NCBI GenBank assembly: GCA_002323795.1
Contig: DCPZ01000054.1
Span: 1-20,463, forward strand
Reading direction: 5' to 3'
Origin: Flavobacteriales bacterium UBA1531
GTDB lineage: Bacteria > Bacteroidota > Bacteroidia > Flavobacteriales_D > Sanyastnellaceae
DNA length: 20,463 nucleotides
Both the position numbers and the translations under genes were made by a program. Positions 6,887-14,533 of the stretch are shown here, in pieces (position 1 is the stretch's first letter; every line of letters starts with the position of its first letter). Below the pieces are notes generated by a model. It ran no database searches. It was not told the origin of the DNA and saw only the letters and a list, made by a program, of their open reading frames with translations.

Positions 6887-7278
6887 ATGCTGTTTTGTCG
6901 ACTTGCTGGTTTTGTGCATGCTGGGGAATGCCAGATTGGCCAGCTGACGGTATTGCTGATGCTGAGTGGGTAGAGCAAGCCCTGGAATGGAGGTTGACAA
7001 AAGGCATCGACGCTTGTGGTCAAGAAATGCTGGCGTTGGACGCACTTTCTCTCGAATGGGTCTCGAAATCACTTGAAATCAACGTGGAAATCCGCTCAGA
7101 GGAATGGCCTTTTTTGGCCTTTTCGCCCGAATTGACGGCGCCTCTCATTCAGCTGCATGCTTGGTCGATGATGCAAGGCCTAGAGATTGATAAAAAGAAG
7201 GTGAATCGAGTCATGAAACGCATCGCACGGCGCACTAAAAGTGTGCCTTTTCGGGAACTCAAAGGGCAATTTTCCTGA
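6880..7278 (+). CDS. Uncharacterised 132-aa protein, overlapping the saccharopine dehydrogenase family gene
   Basis: I do not recognise this protein. It begins inside the 3' end of the saccharopine-dehydrogenase-family gene (ATG at 6880, 7-base overlap), which suggests translational coupling; a later ATG at 6928 is possible. The product is tryptophan-rich, with cysteines clustered near the N-terminus (C9, C12, C14), a charged middle (EINVEIRSEEWPF) and a strongly basic helical end (residues about 100-122, K-K-K-V-N-R-V-M-K-R-I-A-R-R-T-K). No clear membrane segment or signal peptide is seen. Coding is supported by strand, spacing and lack of a competing frame rather than by homology. It could be a small partner or regulator of its neighbour. 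Confidence 0.6.
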   Translation: MLNAVLSTCWFCACWGMPDWPADGIADAEWVEQALEWRLTKGIDACGQEMLALDALSLEWVSKSLEINVEIRSEEWPFLAFSPELTAPLIQLHAWSMMQGLEIDKKKVNRVMKRIARRTKSVPFRELKGQFS

Positions 7279-7280
7279 GT

Positions 7281-7373
7281 TCAAAGGGCCTGATTGGCTG
7301 CCACAAAAGTGGTGACTGATGCGACAAACATCAGAATGATCAGTGCCAGGTATCGAAGAGGTATCTGCTTCAT
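7281..7373 (-). CDS. Possible 30-aa single-helix membrane peptide
   Basis: In a stretch of about 200 bases with no larger gene, ATG 7373-7371 (or in frame at 7379-7377) opens a frame ending in TGA 7283-7281. The product starts MKQIPLRYLALIILMFVAS and is one hydrophobic helix with a basic N-terminus, ending A-A-N-Q-A-L. This is what a small inner-membrane peptide looks like, but a hydrophobic 30-codon frame can arise by chance and no clear ribosome-binding site or promoter was found. I do not recognise a family. Confidence 0.3.
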   Translation of the reverse strand: MKQIPLRYLALIILMFVASVTTFVAANQAL

Positions 7374-7476
7374 AATCATCCGTTACGAGAATAGAACCGG
7401 AAAAGTTGCGGATTGGAGTATGAAAATTTGAGGCGAGCCCTATCATTCTTTGCCTTCAAAGGGTTTTCTTTGTTGC

Positions 7477-8721
7477 ATGCGCAGTTTTGAAGTTCCTGCT
7501 TTTTACCTCAGTCCCATCATCTCCCGGGTTAAGGCGAGGAGAAAGGCGCAAGATCCCCGAAAACAGAATTTTGAACCGACTGTTTTGGATTTTGGCACCG
7601 TTCGATTCGTTCTTGCACGGCATTTTGGTTTTTGCTTCGGAGTGGAAAATGCGATTGAAATTGCCTATCGTGCCATCGATGAAAATCCGGGAAAGCGCAT
7701 TTTTTTGCTGAGTCAAATGATTCACAACCCAGAAGTCAATTTGGATTTACAAGACAGAGGGATTCGGTTTTTGCAGGATACAGAAGGAAATGTTTTGACT
7801 CCTATGTCAGAACTTCGGCGCGAAGATGTGGTCTTAATCCCAGCCTTCGGAACCACCCTTGAAATCGAAGAACAGCTCAAGGAAATTGGGGTTGATGTCG
7901 ATGCTTATAACACGACATGTCCATTTGTGGAGAAGGTTTGGAAGCGTTCTGCAAAATTGGCGACAGAAGATTATACGATTATCATTCACGGAAAGCCTGT
8001 GCATGAAGAGACTCGAGCGACTTTTAGCCATGCTGGAGAAAAAGGACACGCCTTGGTGATCAAAAACATGAGGGAGGCCGAAATTCTGTGTGGTTTCATT
8101 ACAGGAGAGACAGATATAGCGGAGTTTGATACTTATTTTAAAGGGCGAACCTCTGCTGGTTTTGATCCGAACATTCACTTGAATCGCCTCGGTGTTGTGA
8201 ATCAGACGACCATGCTCGCGTCGGACACACAGGCGATCAGCGATCGAATCAAGCGTGCGGTTGATGCCAGAATATCTCAGAAGAGCACCGTAGATTTTGC
8301 AAATACGCGGGATACACTGTGTTACGCTACGAATGACAATCAGCAAGCGACGCAGTCTGCATTGGCCAGCGGAATGGCGGATATGGCAGTAGTTGTGGGA
8401 GGCTATAACAGTTCAAACACCTCTCATTTGGTGGAACTTTGTGAAGAGAAATTACCGACGTTTTTCATTCGAAATGAAAAAGAGTTTTTGCCTGATGGAA
8501 CCGTTCAGCATTTTGATTGGCGTCGGGGTTTGCATCAATCAACCATGGATCCGTGGCCAGTATCAGACGCTCAAAACCCCTCTTGCGTTTTGGTAACGAG
8601 TGGTGCTTCTTGCCCAGATGCAACTGTGGATCGCGTGATGCACGCAATCCTTCAGCGTTACCCCGGATCCAAAGATGTGGATGAAGTGTTAGTTGATTTT
8701 GAACAACGAATGACTCTCTGA
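7477..8721 (+). CDS. ispH: 4-Hydroxy-3-methylbut-2-enyl diphosphate reductase, long form
   Basis: IspH is the last enzyme of the MEP pathway, a [4Fe-4S] protein reducing HMBPP to IPP and DMAPP in the cytosol. The 414-residue length and N-terminal extension match the long form of Bacteroidota, cyanobacteria and plants. The three cluster-binding cysteines are visible: C53 in RHFGFCFGVENA, C148 in NTTCPFVEKV and C282 in DTLCYATNDNQQA. HGKPVHEETRATFSHA (171-186) holds the catalytic glutamate region, and VVNQTTMLASDT and VGGYNSSNTS line the substrate pocket. Start ATG 7477 was chosen because MRSFEVPAFYLSPIIS is the family beginning; an upstream TTG at 7450 is in frame but adds nothing conserved. 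A terminator-like hairpin follows. It feeds precursors to the carotenoid operon encoded further right on the other strand. Confidence 0.96.
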   Translation: MRSFEVPAFYLSPIISRVKARRKAQDPRKQNFEPTVLDFGTVRFVLARHFGFCFGVENAIEIAYRAIDENPGKRIFLLSQMIHNPEVNLDLQDRGIRFLQDTEGNVLTPMSELRREDVVLIPAFGTTLEIEEQLKEIGVDVDAYNTTCPFVEKVWKRSAKLATEDYTIIIHGKPVHEETRATFSHAGEKGHALVIKNMREAEILCGFITGETDIAEFDTYFKGRTSAGFDPNIHLNRLGVVNQTTMLASDTQAISDRIKRAVDARISQKSTVDFANTRDTLCYATNDNQQATQSALASGMADMAVVVGGYNSSNTSHLVELCEEKLPTFFIRNEKEFLPDGTVQHFDWRRGLHQSTMDPWPVSDAQNPSCVLVTSGASCPDATVDRVMHAILQRYPGSKDVDEVLVDFEQRMTL

Positions 8722-8750
8722 GCCTGAATTGCGTGCGCTCAGGCGTATTT
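8722..8750 (+). terminator. Probable rho-independent terminator after ispH
   Basis: Immediately after the ispH TGA, GCCTGA (8722-8727) pairs with TCAGGC (8739-8744) across an 11-base loop, followed by GTATTTT. Stem, short T-run and position fit an intrinsic terminator, though the T-run is weak. Confidence 0.5.
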
Positions 8751-8763
8751 TAGCTTCACAATC

Positions 8764-9132
8764 ATGCAAGCCCCACGTCTCAGATCCATGTTCCGGAATG
8801 TCCGAACAGAACCTCGTCGGTTCGAATTCAAATCTCGTCATTTGCCAGAATTGGATGAGAAGTGGCAAGAGAGAAAGGCGCGTGTTGAGCAGCACATTTC
8901 CGCCGAGGAGGAGGGGGGCTCAGTGCCCAGGACCATCCGCTTTCGATCGAATGGCGGAACTAATGGAAACAAAAGCTCAGAGCAGCGATTGCAGCAAATC
9001 GCAGGGGCTCGTTGGTCGATGCTTCGTGCAGCCTTCATTGCTGCGGTATTGATTTGGCTCGCTTGGAAAGGAATCCAGTGGGTAGAACGGAGTGATTTTT
9101 CACGTGTGTTGAAATGGATGGAAAATGCCTGA
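8764..9132 (+). CDS. Small conserved membrane protein upstream of mutL
   Basis: The 122-residue product has a basic, arginine-rich N-terminus (MQAPRLRSMFRNVRTEPRRF), a charged helical middle, a low-complexity N-G-G-T-N-G-N linker and one transmembrane helix at about 86-103 (MLRAAFIAAVLIWLAWKG). Short proteins of this shape sit immediately before mutL in many Bacteroidota and are often labelled only as hypothetical, or as 'riboflavin synthase subunit beta', a name the sequence does not support. I cannot name a function. Its stop codon overlaps the mutL start by 8 bases, so translation of mutL is probably coupled to it. With the helix near the C-terminus, most of the protein would be cytoplasmic. 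Confidence 0.75.
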   Translation: MQAPRLRSMFRNVRTEPRRFEFKSRHLPELDEKWQERKARVEQHISAEEEGGSVPRTIRFRSNGGTNGNKSSEQRLQQIAGARWSMLRAAFIAAVLIWLAWKGIQWVERSDFSRVLKWMENA

Positions 9133-11008
9133 GGTGATCTGTCAACTTCCAGAAAATGTCTCCAATCAAATAGCGGCTGGAGAGGTGGTTCAAAGGCCCG
9201 CTTCGGCAGTCAAGGAATTAATGGAGAATGCCGTTGACGCGGGGGCAAACCGCATCGAAGTCCGTGTTGTGGATGCGGGACGCACTTTGATCCAAGTTTT
9301 GGACAATGGTGCGGGCATGGTGCTTGCGGATGCTGAGCGCTGCTTTCAGCGGCACGCAACCTCCAAAATTAGTGTTGCTGAAGATCTGTACAGCATTGCT
9401 TCAAAAGGCTTTCGAGGAGAAGCGTTGGCCTCCATAGCTTCCATTGCTCACGTCGAATTGAAGACGCGTCATGCAAGTGAAGAACATGGCGTCCAAATAC
9501 AATTGGAAGGCGGGAAAGCGTCCAAGTTGATGCCTTGTGCTATCGAGATGGGCACTCAAATTGCCGTGCGTCATCTGTTCTTCAACGTCCCTGCACGGCG
9601 TAACTTCCTGAAGTCTGATGCGGTAGAAATGCGTCATGTAATCGACGAATTTCATCGCCTTGCCTTGGCTCACGAAGAAATTCATTTCTCATTGCATCAC
9701 AACGAGGCGGAGTTGTTTAATCTCAAGGCTTCTTCCCGCAGAAAGCGTGTGGTTGGGGTATTTGGAACGAAGTATGACGAACGATTGGTGCCGGTTGAAG
9801 AAGCTACTGATGTGGTTGGGGTAGAAGGCTTTGTCGGGAAGCCTGAATTTGCAAGGCGCACCCGAGGAGAACAATTTTTGTTTGTGAATCAGCGCTTCAT
9901 CAAGCATCCACTGTTGCACCGCACGATCATGGATGCGTACGAAGGGCTGCTACCTCGTGGCCAGTATCCGCTGTATGTGCTGTTTCTGACGATTGATCCG
10001 GCTCGACTCGATGTCAATATTCATCCGACCAAGACTGAAATTAAATTTGACGAGGAGCGTCATGTGCTTTCATTGTTATTGCCGGCAATTCGCCGTGGTC
10101 TTGGCAAGTACGCTGTTGCGCCTTCTCTTGATTTCGATCAAGAGACTGGACTGAACATATCGCCGTTGGATCCAACGCGCAATGTTCCTGAGCCAGCTGT
10201 GACGGTAAATTCGGATTACAACCCTTTCCGAAATCCGGACGCGGGTGTTTCATCATCTTCTGATTCGGCAATGCGAACAAACACGTCGCTCCGTCCTGGT
10301 CGAGGACAGATGGATGCTTGGAAAAAACTATACGGTGACGCACTTTCCTCTGAGCCGGTAAAAGTTCGTGATGGCGCGCCTGATATGGCATTGGTGTCCT
10401 CAGAAGTTGGCGCTGAAAGTGCCCCGCTGCTCAGCGAACAGAACGTGGATCAGAGACGTTCTGTGTTTCAGTTCCAGCAGCGCTATGTGGCGACGAGCAC
10501 ACGCTCAGGGGTGCTCTTCATCGACCAGCACCGAGCTCATCAACGCGTTTTGTACGAGTTGCTCGTTTCCCAGCTTGAAAATGAAACATCTTCCATGCCT
10601 GTTCAAAGGTTGCTGTTTCCTGAATTGGTGGAACTCAATGCAAGTGATCGGCACTTTGTATTGGATTCGAAAGAATGGCTCGAGCGCATGGGGCTTCATG
10701 TGGAACCTCATGATAATGGCGTGGAAATCACGGGTATGCCCGCCGAGGGTGGTGCGACTCCGACGCTTTTGATTGAGGCCGTTTTAGAGGACGATGGAAA
10801 CGAGTTGCTTGGAATTTCACGAGCAGAAAGGGTCGCAGCACAAATGGCACAAACCATGGCGATTCTTCCTGGAAAATCCTTGAAGGAATCGGAGATGACG
10901 GATTTGTTGGACCGTTTATTTGGTTGTTCTACCCCCGATCGCGATCCATTCGGTCGTCGCGTGATTGTTAACTTTGATGCCAACGACATCGAGCAACGAT
11001 TCCAGTAA
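9125..11008 (+). CDS. mutL: DNA mismatch repair protein MutL
   Basis: MutL links mismatch-bound MutS to downstream repair factors. The 627-residue protein has the full two-domain form. The N-terminal GHKL ATPase shows E31 and N35 in KELMENAVDAG, DNGAG (60-64), RHATSK (76-81) and GFRGEAL (95-101). A linker of low conservation (about 340-435) leads to the C-terminal dimerisation domain. There the position of the DQHA(x)2E(x)4E endonuclease motif reads DQHRAHQRVLYE (467-478): D, Q, H and the last E are kept, but A is replaced by R470 and the first E by Q473. The later C-P-H-G-R-P-type motif is replaced by DPFGRR (607-612). Classical metal-dependent nicking is therefore doubtful. The start ATG overlaps the upstream gene by 8 bases. 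Confidence 0.97.
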   Translation: MPEVICQLPENVSNQIAAGEVVQRPASAVKELMENAVDAGANRIEVRVVDAGRTLIQVLDNGAGMVLADAERCFQRHATSKISVAEDLYSIASKGFRGEALASIASIAHVELKTRHASEEHGVQIQLEGGKASKLMPCAIEMGTQIAVRHLFFNVPARRNFLKSDAVEMRHVIDEFHRLALAHEEIHFSLHHNEAELFNLKASSRRKRVVGVFGTKYDERLVPVEEATDVVGVEGFVGKPEFARRTRGEQFLFVNQRFIKHPLLHRTIMDAYEGLLPRGQYPLYVLFLTIDPARLDVNIHPTKTEIKFDEERHVLSLLLPAIRRGLGKYAVAPSLDFDQETGLNISPLDPTRNVPEPAVTVNSDYNPFRNPDAGVSSSSDSAMRTNTSLRPGRGQMDAWKKLYGDALSSEPVKVRDGAPDMALVSSEVGAESAPLLSEQNVDQRRSVFQFQQRYVATSTRSGVLFIDQHRAHQRVLYELLVSQLENETSSMPVQRLLFPELVELNASDRHFVLDSKEWLERMGLHVEPHDNGVEITGMPAEGGATPTLLIEAVLEDDGNELLGISRAERVAAQMAQTMAILPGKSLKESEMTDLLDRLFGCSTPDRDPFGRRVIVNFDANDIEQRFQ

Positions 11009-11697
11009 TGCTTCAAAATGCCCCACAGGTTGTCAAAAACCTGATCATCATCAATGTTCTGTTCTTTATCGTTTCGATGCTCCTCGGACAAGAACAAGCA
11101 GTCACTTGGTTGGCTGGTACTTATCCCGGTTCGCCGTTTTTTCAGCCGTGGCAAGTCATTACACACATGTTTATGCATGGAGGTTTAGGCCACATTTTCT
11201 TCAACATGTTTGCCCTGTATATGTTTGGCAGTCAATTGGAGCGTTTGTGGGGTCCACAACGCTTCTTGAATTACTACATCATCAGTGGGCTTGGGGGCTT
11301 TTTTTTGCACGAATTTTTCATTGGACTGGATTTTTATCAGACCTATGGTACATTTTTTCCTGATCGCTCTCAGCTTGTTCCTGATGGCATGTCGGATATG
11401 CAGGCCGTTTACATTTTAGAAGCCACATTTGGAAGAGTCGTCGGAGCGTCGGGAGCGGTATTTGGAATTTTGCTCGCATTCGGATTGCTTTTCCCCAATA
11501 CGAAATTGATGCTGCTGTTTCCTCCGATTCCAATCAAGGCGAAGTATTTTGTTATGGGCTATGGCTTGATCGAACTGGGGTTGGCACTTGACAATGGATC
11601 AGGGGATAACGTGGCTCACTTTGCCCATTTGGGGGGCATGTTATTTGGCTACATTCTGCTCAAGCGCTGGCAAAAAGAGCGCGGAACCTTTTATTGA
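11008..11697 (+). CDS. Rhomboid family intramembrane serine protease (first of tandem pair)
   Basis: Rhomboids cut transmembrane helices of membrane proteins within the lipid bilayer. The 229-residue protein is a compact six-helix rhomboid. Catalytic residues are visible: S148 in the GASGAVFG loop and H207 in AHFAHLGG, with the stabilising H62 and N66 in GHIFFN. The HMFMHGG segment (53-59) precedes the L1 region. A loop of about 35 residues between helices (about 105-140) is longer than usual and acidic/aromatic. The start ATG shares its A with the mutL stop (TAATG), so mutL and this gene are likely cotranscribed and coupled. The substrate is unknown. Confidence 0.93.
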   Translation: MLQNAPQVVKNLIIINVLFFIVSMLLGQEQAVTWLAGTYPGSPFFQPWQVITHMFMHGGLGHIFFNMFALYMFGSQLERLWGPQRFLNYYIISGLGGFFLHEFFIGLDFYQTYGTFFPDRSQLVPDGMSDMQAVYILEATFGRVVGASGAVFGILLAFGLLFPNTKLMLLFPPIPIKAKYFVMGYGLIELGLALDNGSGDNVAHFAHLGGMLFGYILLKRWQKERGTFY

Positions 11698-11702
11698 AGA
11701 TT

Positions 11703-12626
11703 ATGTGGGAGGAGGTTAAAAAACAATGGAATACCGGCGGGATTCTGAATCGCTTGATTCTTTTTAATGTCGGGGTTTTCCTGGTCCTCGCGACCCTTCA
11801 ACTGTCAGGCCGCTTGGGTTTTGGAGAGCTTGGATTTGCTCGAGCTGAAGCCTTTGGTTTGGCCACTTCATGGGACATGTCAGTGCTGATTAAGCGTCCA
11901 TGGACAGTCATTACACATATGTTCGTACACACGGGTATTTGGCACCTTGCGATGAATATGCTGTGGCTGCATTGGATGGGTCGCTTGTTTGTCATGGAGT
12001 TCGGCTCTCGACGATTGCTGAGTATGTACTTCGTTGCAGGACTCGCTGGTTTTCTGCTTTATGCCCTGGTGTTGAACGTCTTTCCTGGGATGCGTCAAGG
12101 ATTGTATGCATACGGAGCAAGTGCTGCGGTCATGGGCATCATGGCAGCTGTGGCTACGGCCCAACCCAACCGTACGATTACTTTGGTGCTGTTGGGTGCA
12201 GTGCCGCTGAAGTATTTGGCCATTGGTTGGGTTGGTCTTGATTATTTTGCTTTGAGTGGTTCGGACAACACAGGAGGTCATTTGGCGCATTTGGGGGGTG
12301 CGGTTTTTGGTTATTTCGCCGTGATGGAATCGCGAAAGGGTCGTGACTGGGTGCGGTGGTTTGAATCGATTCTTGATGCTGTGGTTGGGATGTGGTCAAG
12401 CATCCGCGACGCGGTATCACCAATTCAGGGACGCAAACGCCGAGGTTCTGCGAGCTCGGGACGAAATTCGGCTGCTAGAACCTTCAAGTCAGACGCTGAT
12501 TTCAATGCAGAAAAGAAACAGAAATCTGCTCGAATGGATTTCATTCTTGATAAGATTTCAAAACACGGTTACGACCAGCTTACAGCGGAAGAAAAAGAAT
12601 TTTTGTTTCGTCAATCGGATTCATGA
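11703..12626 (+). CDS. Rhomboid family intramembrane serine protease with C-terminal cytoplasmic tail (second of pair)
   Basis: The 307-residue product keeps the catalytic pair: S140 in YGASAAVMG and H196 in GGHLAHLGG, with H81 and N85 in WHLAMN. After the last helix comes a basic low-complexity segment (about 240-270, G-R-K-R-R-G-S-A-S-S-G-R) and a C-terminal motif, MDFILDKISKHGYDQLTAEE, ending K-E-F-L-F. This short terminal module is shared by many Bacteroidota rhomboids (named DUF6576, from memory) and may be a cytoplasmic docking element. ATG 11703 was chosen; an in-frame TTG at 11694 would overlap the previous stop as TTGA and is a real alternative. The two rhomboids are clearly related but differ in loops and tail, suggesting an old duplication. 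Confidence 0.93.
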   Translation: MWEEVKKQWNTGGILNRLILFNVGVFLVLATLQLSGRLGFGELGFARAEAFGLATSWDMSVLIKRPWTVITHMFVHTGIWHLAMNMLWLHWMGRLFVMEFGSRRLLSMYFVAGLAGFLLYALVLNVFPGMRQGLYAYGASAAVMGIMAAVATAQPNRTITLVLLGAVPLKYLAIGWVGLDYFALSGSDNTGGHLAHLGGAVFGYFAVMESRKGRDWVRWFESILDAVVGMWSSIRDAVSPIQGRKRRGSASSGRNSAARTFKSDADFNAEKKQKSARMDFILDKISKHGYDQLTAEEKEFLFRQSDS

Positions 12627-13771
12627 AGCAGCCAAAGGCATCGAGAAGACGACGGATTTGGTGGTCGGTGGTTTTGTTCATTCCAGGTTTGGTGGGAGTT
12701 ATACTTGCGGAGTGCTCGGTGCGAGTATCGCCTGAGGTTATTCCAATTTTGGGGGTGGCTGGCGTGGCATTTCCGTTGAGTTGGTCGCTGATGGTGGCTG
12801 GAACCATTGGAGCGTTCAGAGCAAGGAAATGGAAATGGGGAGTTTTAGGTTTGGTCGTGTTCGGAGTTTCTTTCTCACATGCTGAGTCAACTTGGGGATG
12901 GGCTCAATTCACTGCCATCGATTCTGTAGGTGCTGAAGATCATCGTGTCAAGGTCATGTCTTGGAACGTGAGGCAGTTCAACCGTTTCGCGTGGATTGGT
13001 GTCCCCGGTGTGCAAGATTCGATTTTGGCGAGTATGAAACGTTCAGATGCGGATGTCATTTGCATTCAGGAGACATACCTAGAGGCCACGAGCGGTCGCG
13101 AGGCTCGTTCGAATCCTTGGATGTCGCGCGATATATTGAAGCGACGAACAGGACTCTCTCACTTGACCGAAGAATTTGCTTTAGGACGTGGAACGGATAA
13201 ATTGTTCGGTTTGGTGGTGTTATCTCGATACCCGGTGATCGATCAGCAATCGATTCGATTCGAAAATGATCGAAACAACAGTGCCATGTCGGTAGATCTT
13301 GCCATTGACGGTGACACGGTCCGCATCTTCAATGTTCATTTGAGTAGCATTGGTTTTGAGGAAGCAGATTATAAAGATGCTCGGAACGTCACAAATGAAG
13401 GGGCTCGTTTGAGAATCTTGGATCGCCTGCAGGTGGCCTGGGAGAAACGAGCGAGTCAAGCACGAGAAGTTGCAGATTCAGTTTGTGCAAGTCCCCACCC
13501 CGTAATCCTCGCGGGTGATTTCAATGATACTCCCGTGTCATATGCTGCTCACCAGATTTCGCGTTGCCTTGCCGATGGATACCAGCGTTCAGACTTTTGG
13601 AATGCCCCAGCTCTTGGTGGAACATATCAAGGGGATTTGCCTTTCTTGAGAATCGATCAGATGTGGCACAGTCCTATGTTGGAATGCATGAATTACCGTA
13701 CGGTGGACGTCGCTTTCTCGGATCACCGACCCATTGAAGGGACTTTCTTGTTGCCGTCGAATCGTGAATGA
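12623..13771 (+). CDS. Membrane-anchored endonuclease/exonuclease/phosphatase (EEP) family protein
   Basis: The first 85 residues hold a basic start (K-x-x-x-S-R-R-R-R) and about three hydrophobic helices (14-31, 40-62, 69-83). The rest is an EEP/DNase I-like metal-dependent phosphoesterase. All core motifs are present: SWNVRQFN with N115, IQE with E150, NVHL with H239, GDFND with D299 and N301, RIDQ with D345, and SDHRP with D367 and H368. The catalytic set is intact, but EEP enzymes cut nucleic acids, phosphoinositides or sphingolipids, and the substrate cannot be read from the motifs. The membrane anchor argues for an extracytoplasmic or membrane-surface role. Its ATG overlaps the rhomboid stop as ATGA. 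It ends 3 bases from the convergent carotenoid operon. Confidence 0.9.
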   Translation: MKQPKASRRRRIWWSVVLFIPGLVGVILAECSVRVSPEVIPILGVAGVAFPLSWSLMVAGTIGAFRARKWKWGVLGLVVFGVSFSHAESTWGWAQFTAIDSVGAEDHRVKVMSWNVRQFNRFAWIGVPGVQDSILASMKRSDADVICIQETYLEATSGREARSNPWMSRDILKRRTGLSHLTEEFALGRGTDKLFGLVVLSRYPVIDQQSIRFENDRNNSAMSVDLAIDGDTVRIFNVHLSSIGFEEADYKDARNVTNEGARLRILDRLQVAWEKRASQAREVADSVCASPHPVILAGDFNDTPVSYAAHQISRCLADGYQRSDFWNAPALGGTYQGDLPFLRIDQMWHSPMLECMNYRTVDVAFSDHRPIEGTFLLPSNRE

Positions 13772-13774
13772 AAA

Positions 13775-14533
13775 TCAGCCCAATCGCTGCTTCCGAGATT
13801 CACGTTCTTTCAGCGCTTCAATGCCGGCAACGTGCATGCCAATGAGCAAATATCCGTAAATGATATCATCCACAGGCATCGAGAAAATCCGCCAGCCCGT
13901 GTTGTGTCCCGGGTGGTACCAGACGATTTGATCTAGGATGATTGAGGCATCTGAGTGGAGCAGGGGATAATTCCAAAAATCCAACCCCGTGAGTATACCA
14001 TTGGACAGGATTTGCGGAAAAAGCAAAACAAGCAAGGCTAGCCATAAATCGGCGGACCAACGCTTGAACTTTTGCATGACCCACAAGAGACTGAAGAAGG
14101 TCAAGAAAGAAGTGATGGCGACGTACCATCGACCACTGAAATTCAAAACCAACAAGAAGCAGACGATGATTCCAGCAATATTGAGCGTGCTGTCTGCATT
14201 TTGCAGAGGATTTCGTTTGACATAAGCGCGCAAAGCGAAGTAGGTAAACACACTGGCGTAAGGAATGCAGAAGAAAAAAAGACATTCTTCAATGGGGAGG
14301 CCGAAGCATGTAGGACCGAGCAAATAATCAGGATTGAACGCCCAAACTCCTGCTTTGGTGAACCAAACATCCCATGCAATGAAAAATGCCCCTACGGCCA
14401 AATTGACAGGTAGGAAGTACTTCCATTCTTTAAAGAAAGCCACTTTCTTGTCAAAGCTCAGTAGAAATGGTAAAGCAATTACAGCCAAATCCACCATCAA
14501 GTACAGGCCGTGAAGGTTGGCTTCTTCCATCAT
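13775..14533 (-). CDS. crtYcd: Lycopene cyclase CrtYcd (fused heterodimer-type cyclase)
   Basis: This 252-residue membrane protein is a fusion of the two lycopene-cyclase domains found as separate CrtYc and CrtYd subunits in actinobacteria. It cyclises a psi end of lycopene to a beta ring. The first repeat has DVWFTKAGVWAFNPDY (55-70) and PIEE (80-83), the second has NTGWRIFSMPVDDIIYG (211-227) with PVDD at 220-223; the acidic P-x-E/D-E/D motif in each is needed for catalysis in the family. Seven or so hydrophobic helices are seen. ATG 14533 overlaps the crtZ stop as ATGA, which rules out the longer frame reaching 14626. Last gene of the carotenoid operon. Whether it cyclises one or both ends is not readable from sequence. 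Confidence 0.92.
   Translation of the reverse strand: MMEEANLHGLYLMVDLAVIALPFLLSFDKKVAFFKEWKYFLPVNLAVGAFFIAWDVWFTKAGVWAFNPDYLLGPTCFGLPIEECLFFFCIPYASVFTYFALRAYVKRNPLQNADSTLNIAGIIVCFLLVLNFSGRWYVAITSFLTFFSLLWVMQKFKRWSADLWLALLVLLFPQILSNGILTGLDFWNYPLLHSDASIILDQIVWYHPGHNTGWRIFSMPVDDIIYGYLLIGMHVAGIEALKERESRKQRLG

Noticed and set aside
7255..7282. 7-bp inverted repeat GAACTCA/TGAGTTC around the stop of the 132-residue ORF
   Set aside because: The loop is long and no T-run follows on either strand, so it is too weak to call a terminator; it may be chance.
7445..7472. Possible promoter elements ATTCTTTG and TTTCTTTG before ispH
   Set aside because: Each departs from TAnnTTTG at the key TA positions, and the second is only a few bases from the start codon.
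8746..8753. TATTTTAG as a promoter element for the small gene before mutL
   Set aside because: One mismatch in the TTTG core, and it is part of the T-run of the ispH terminator hairpin.
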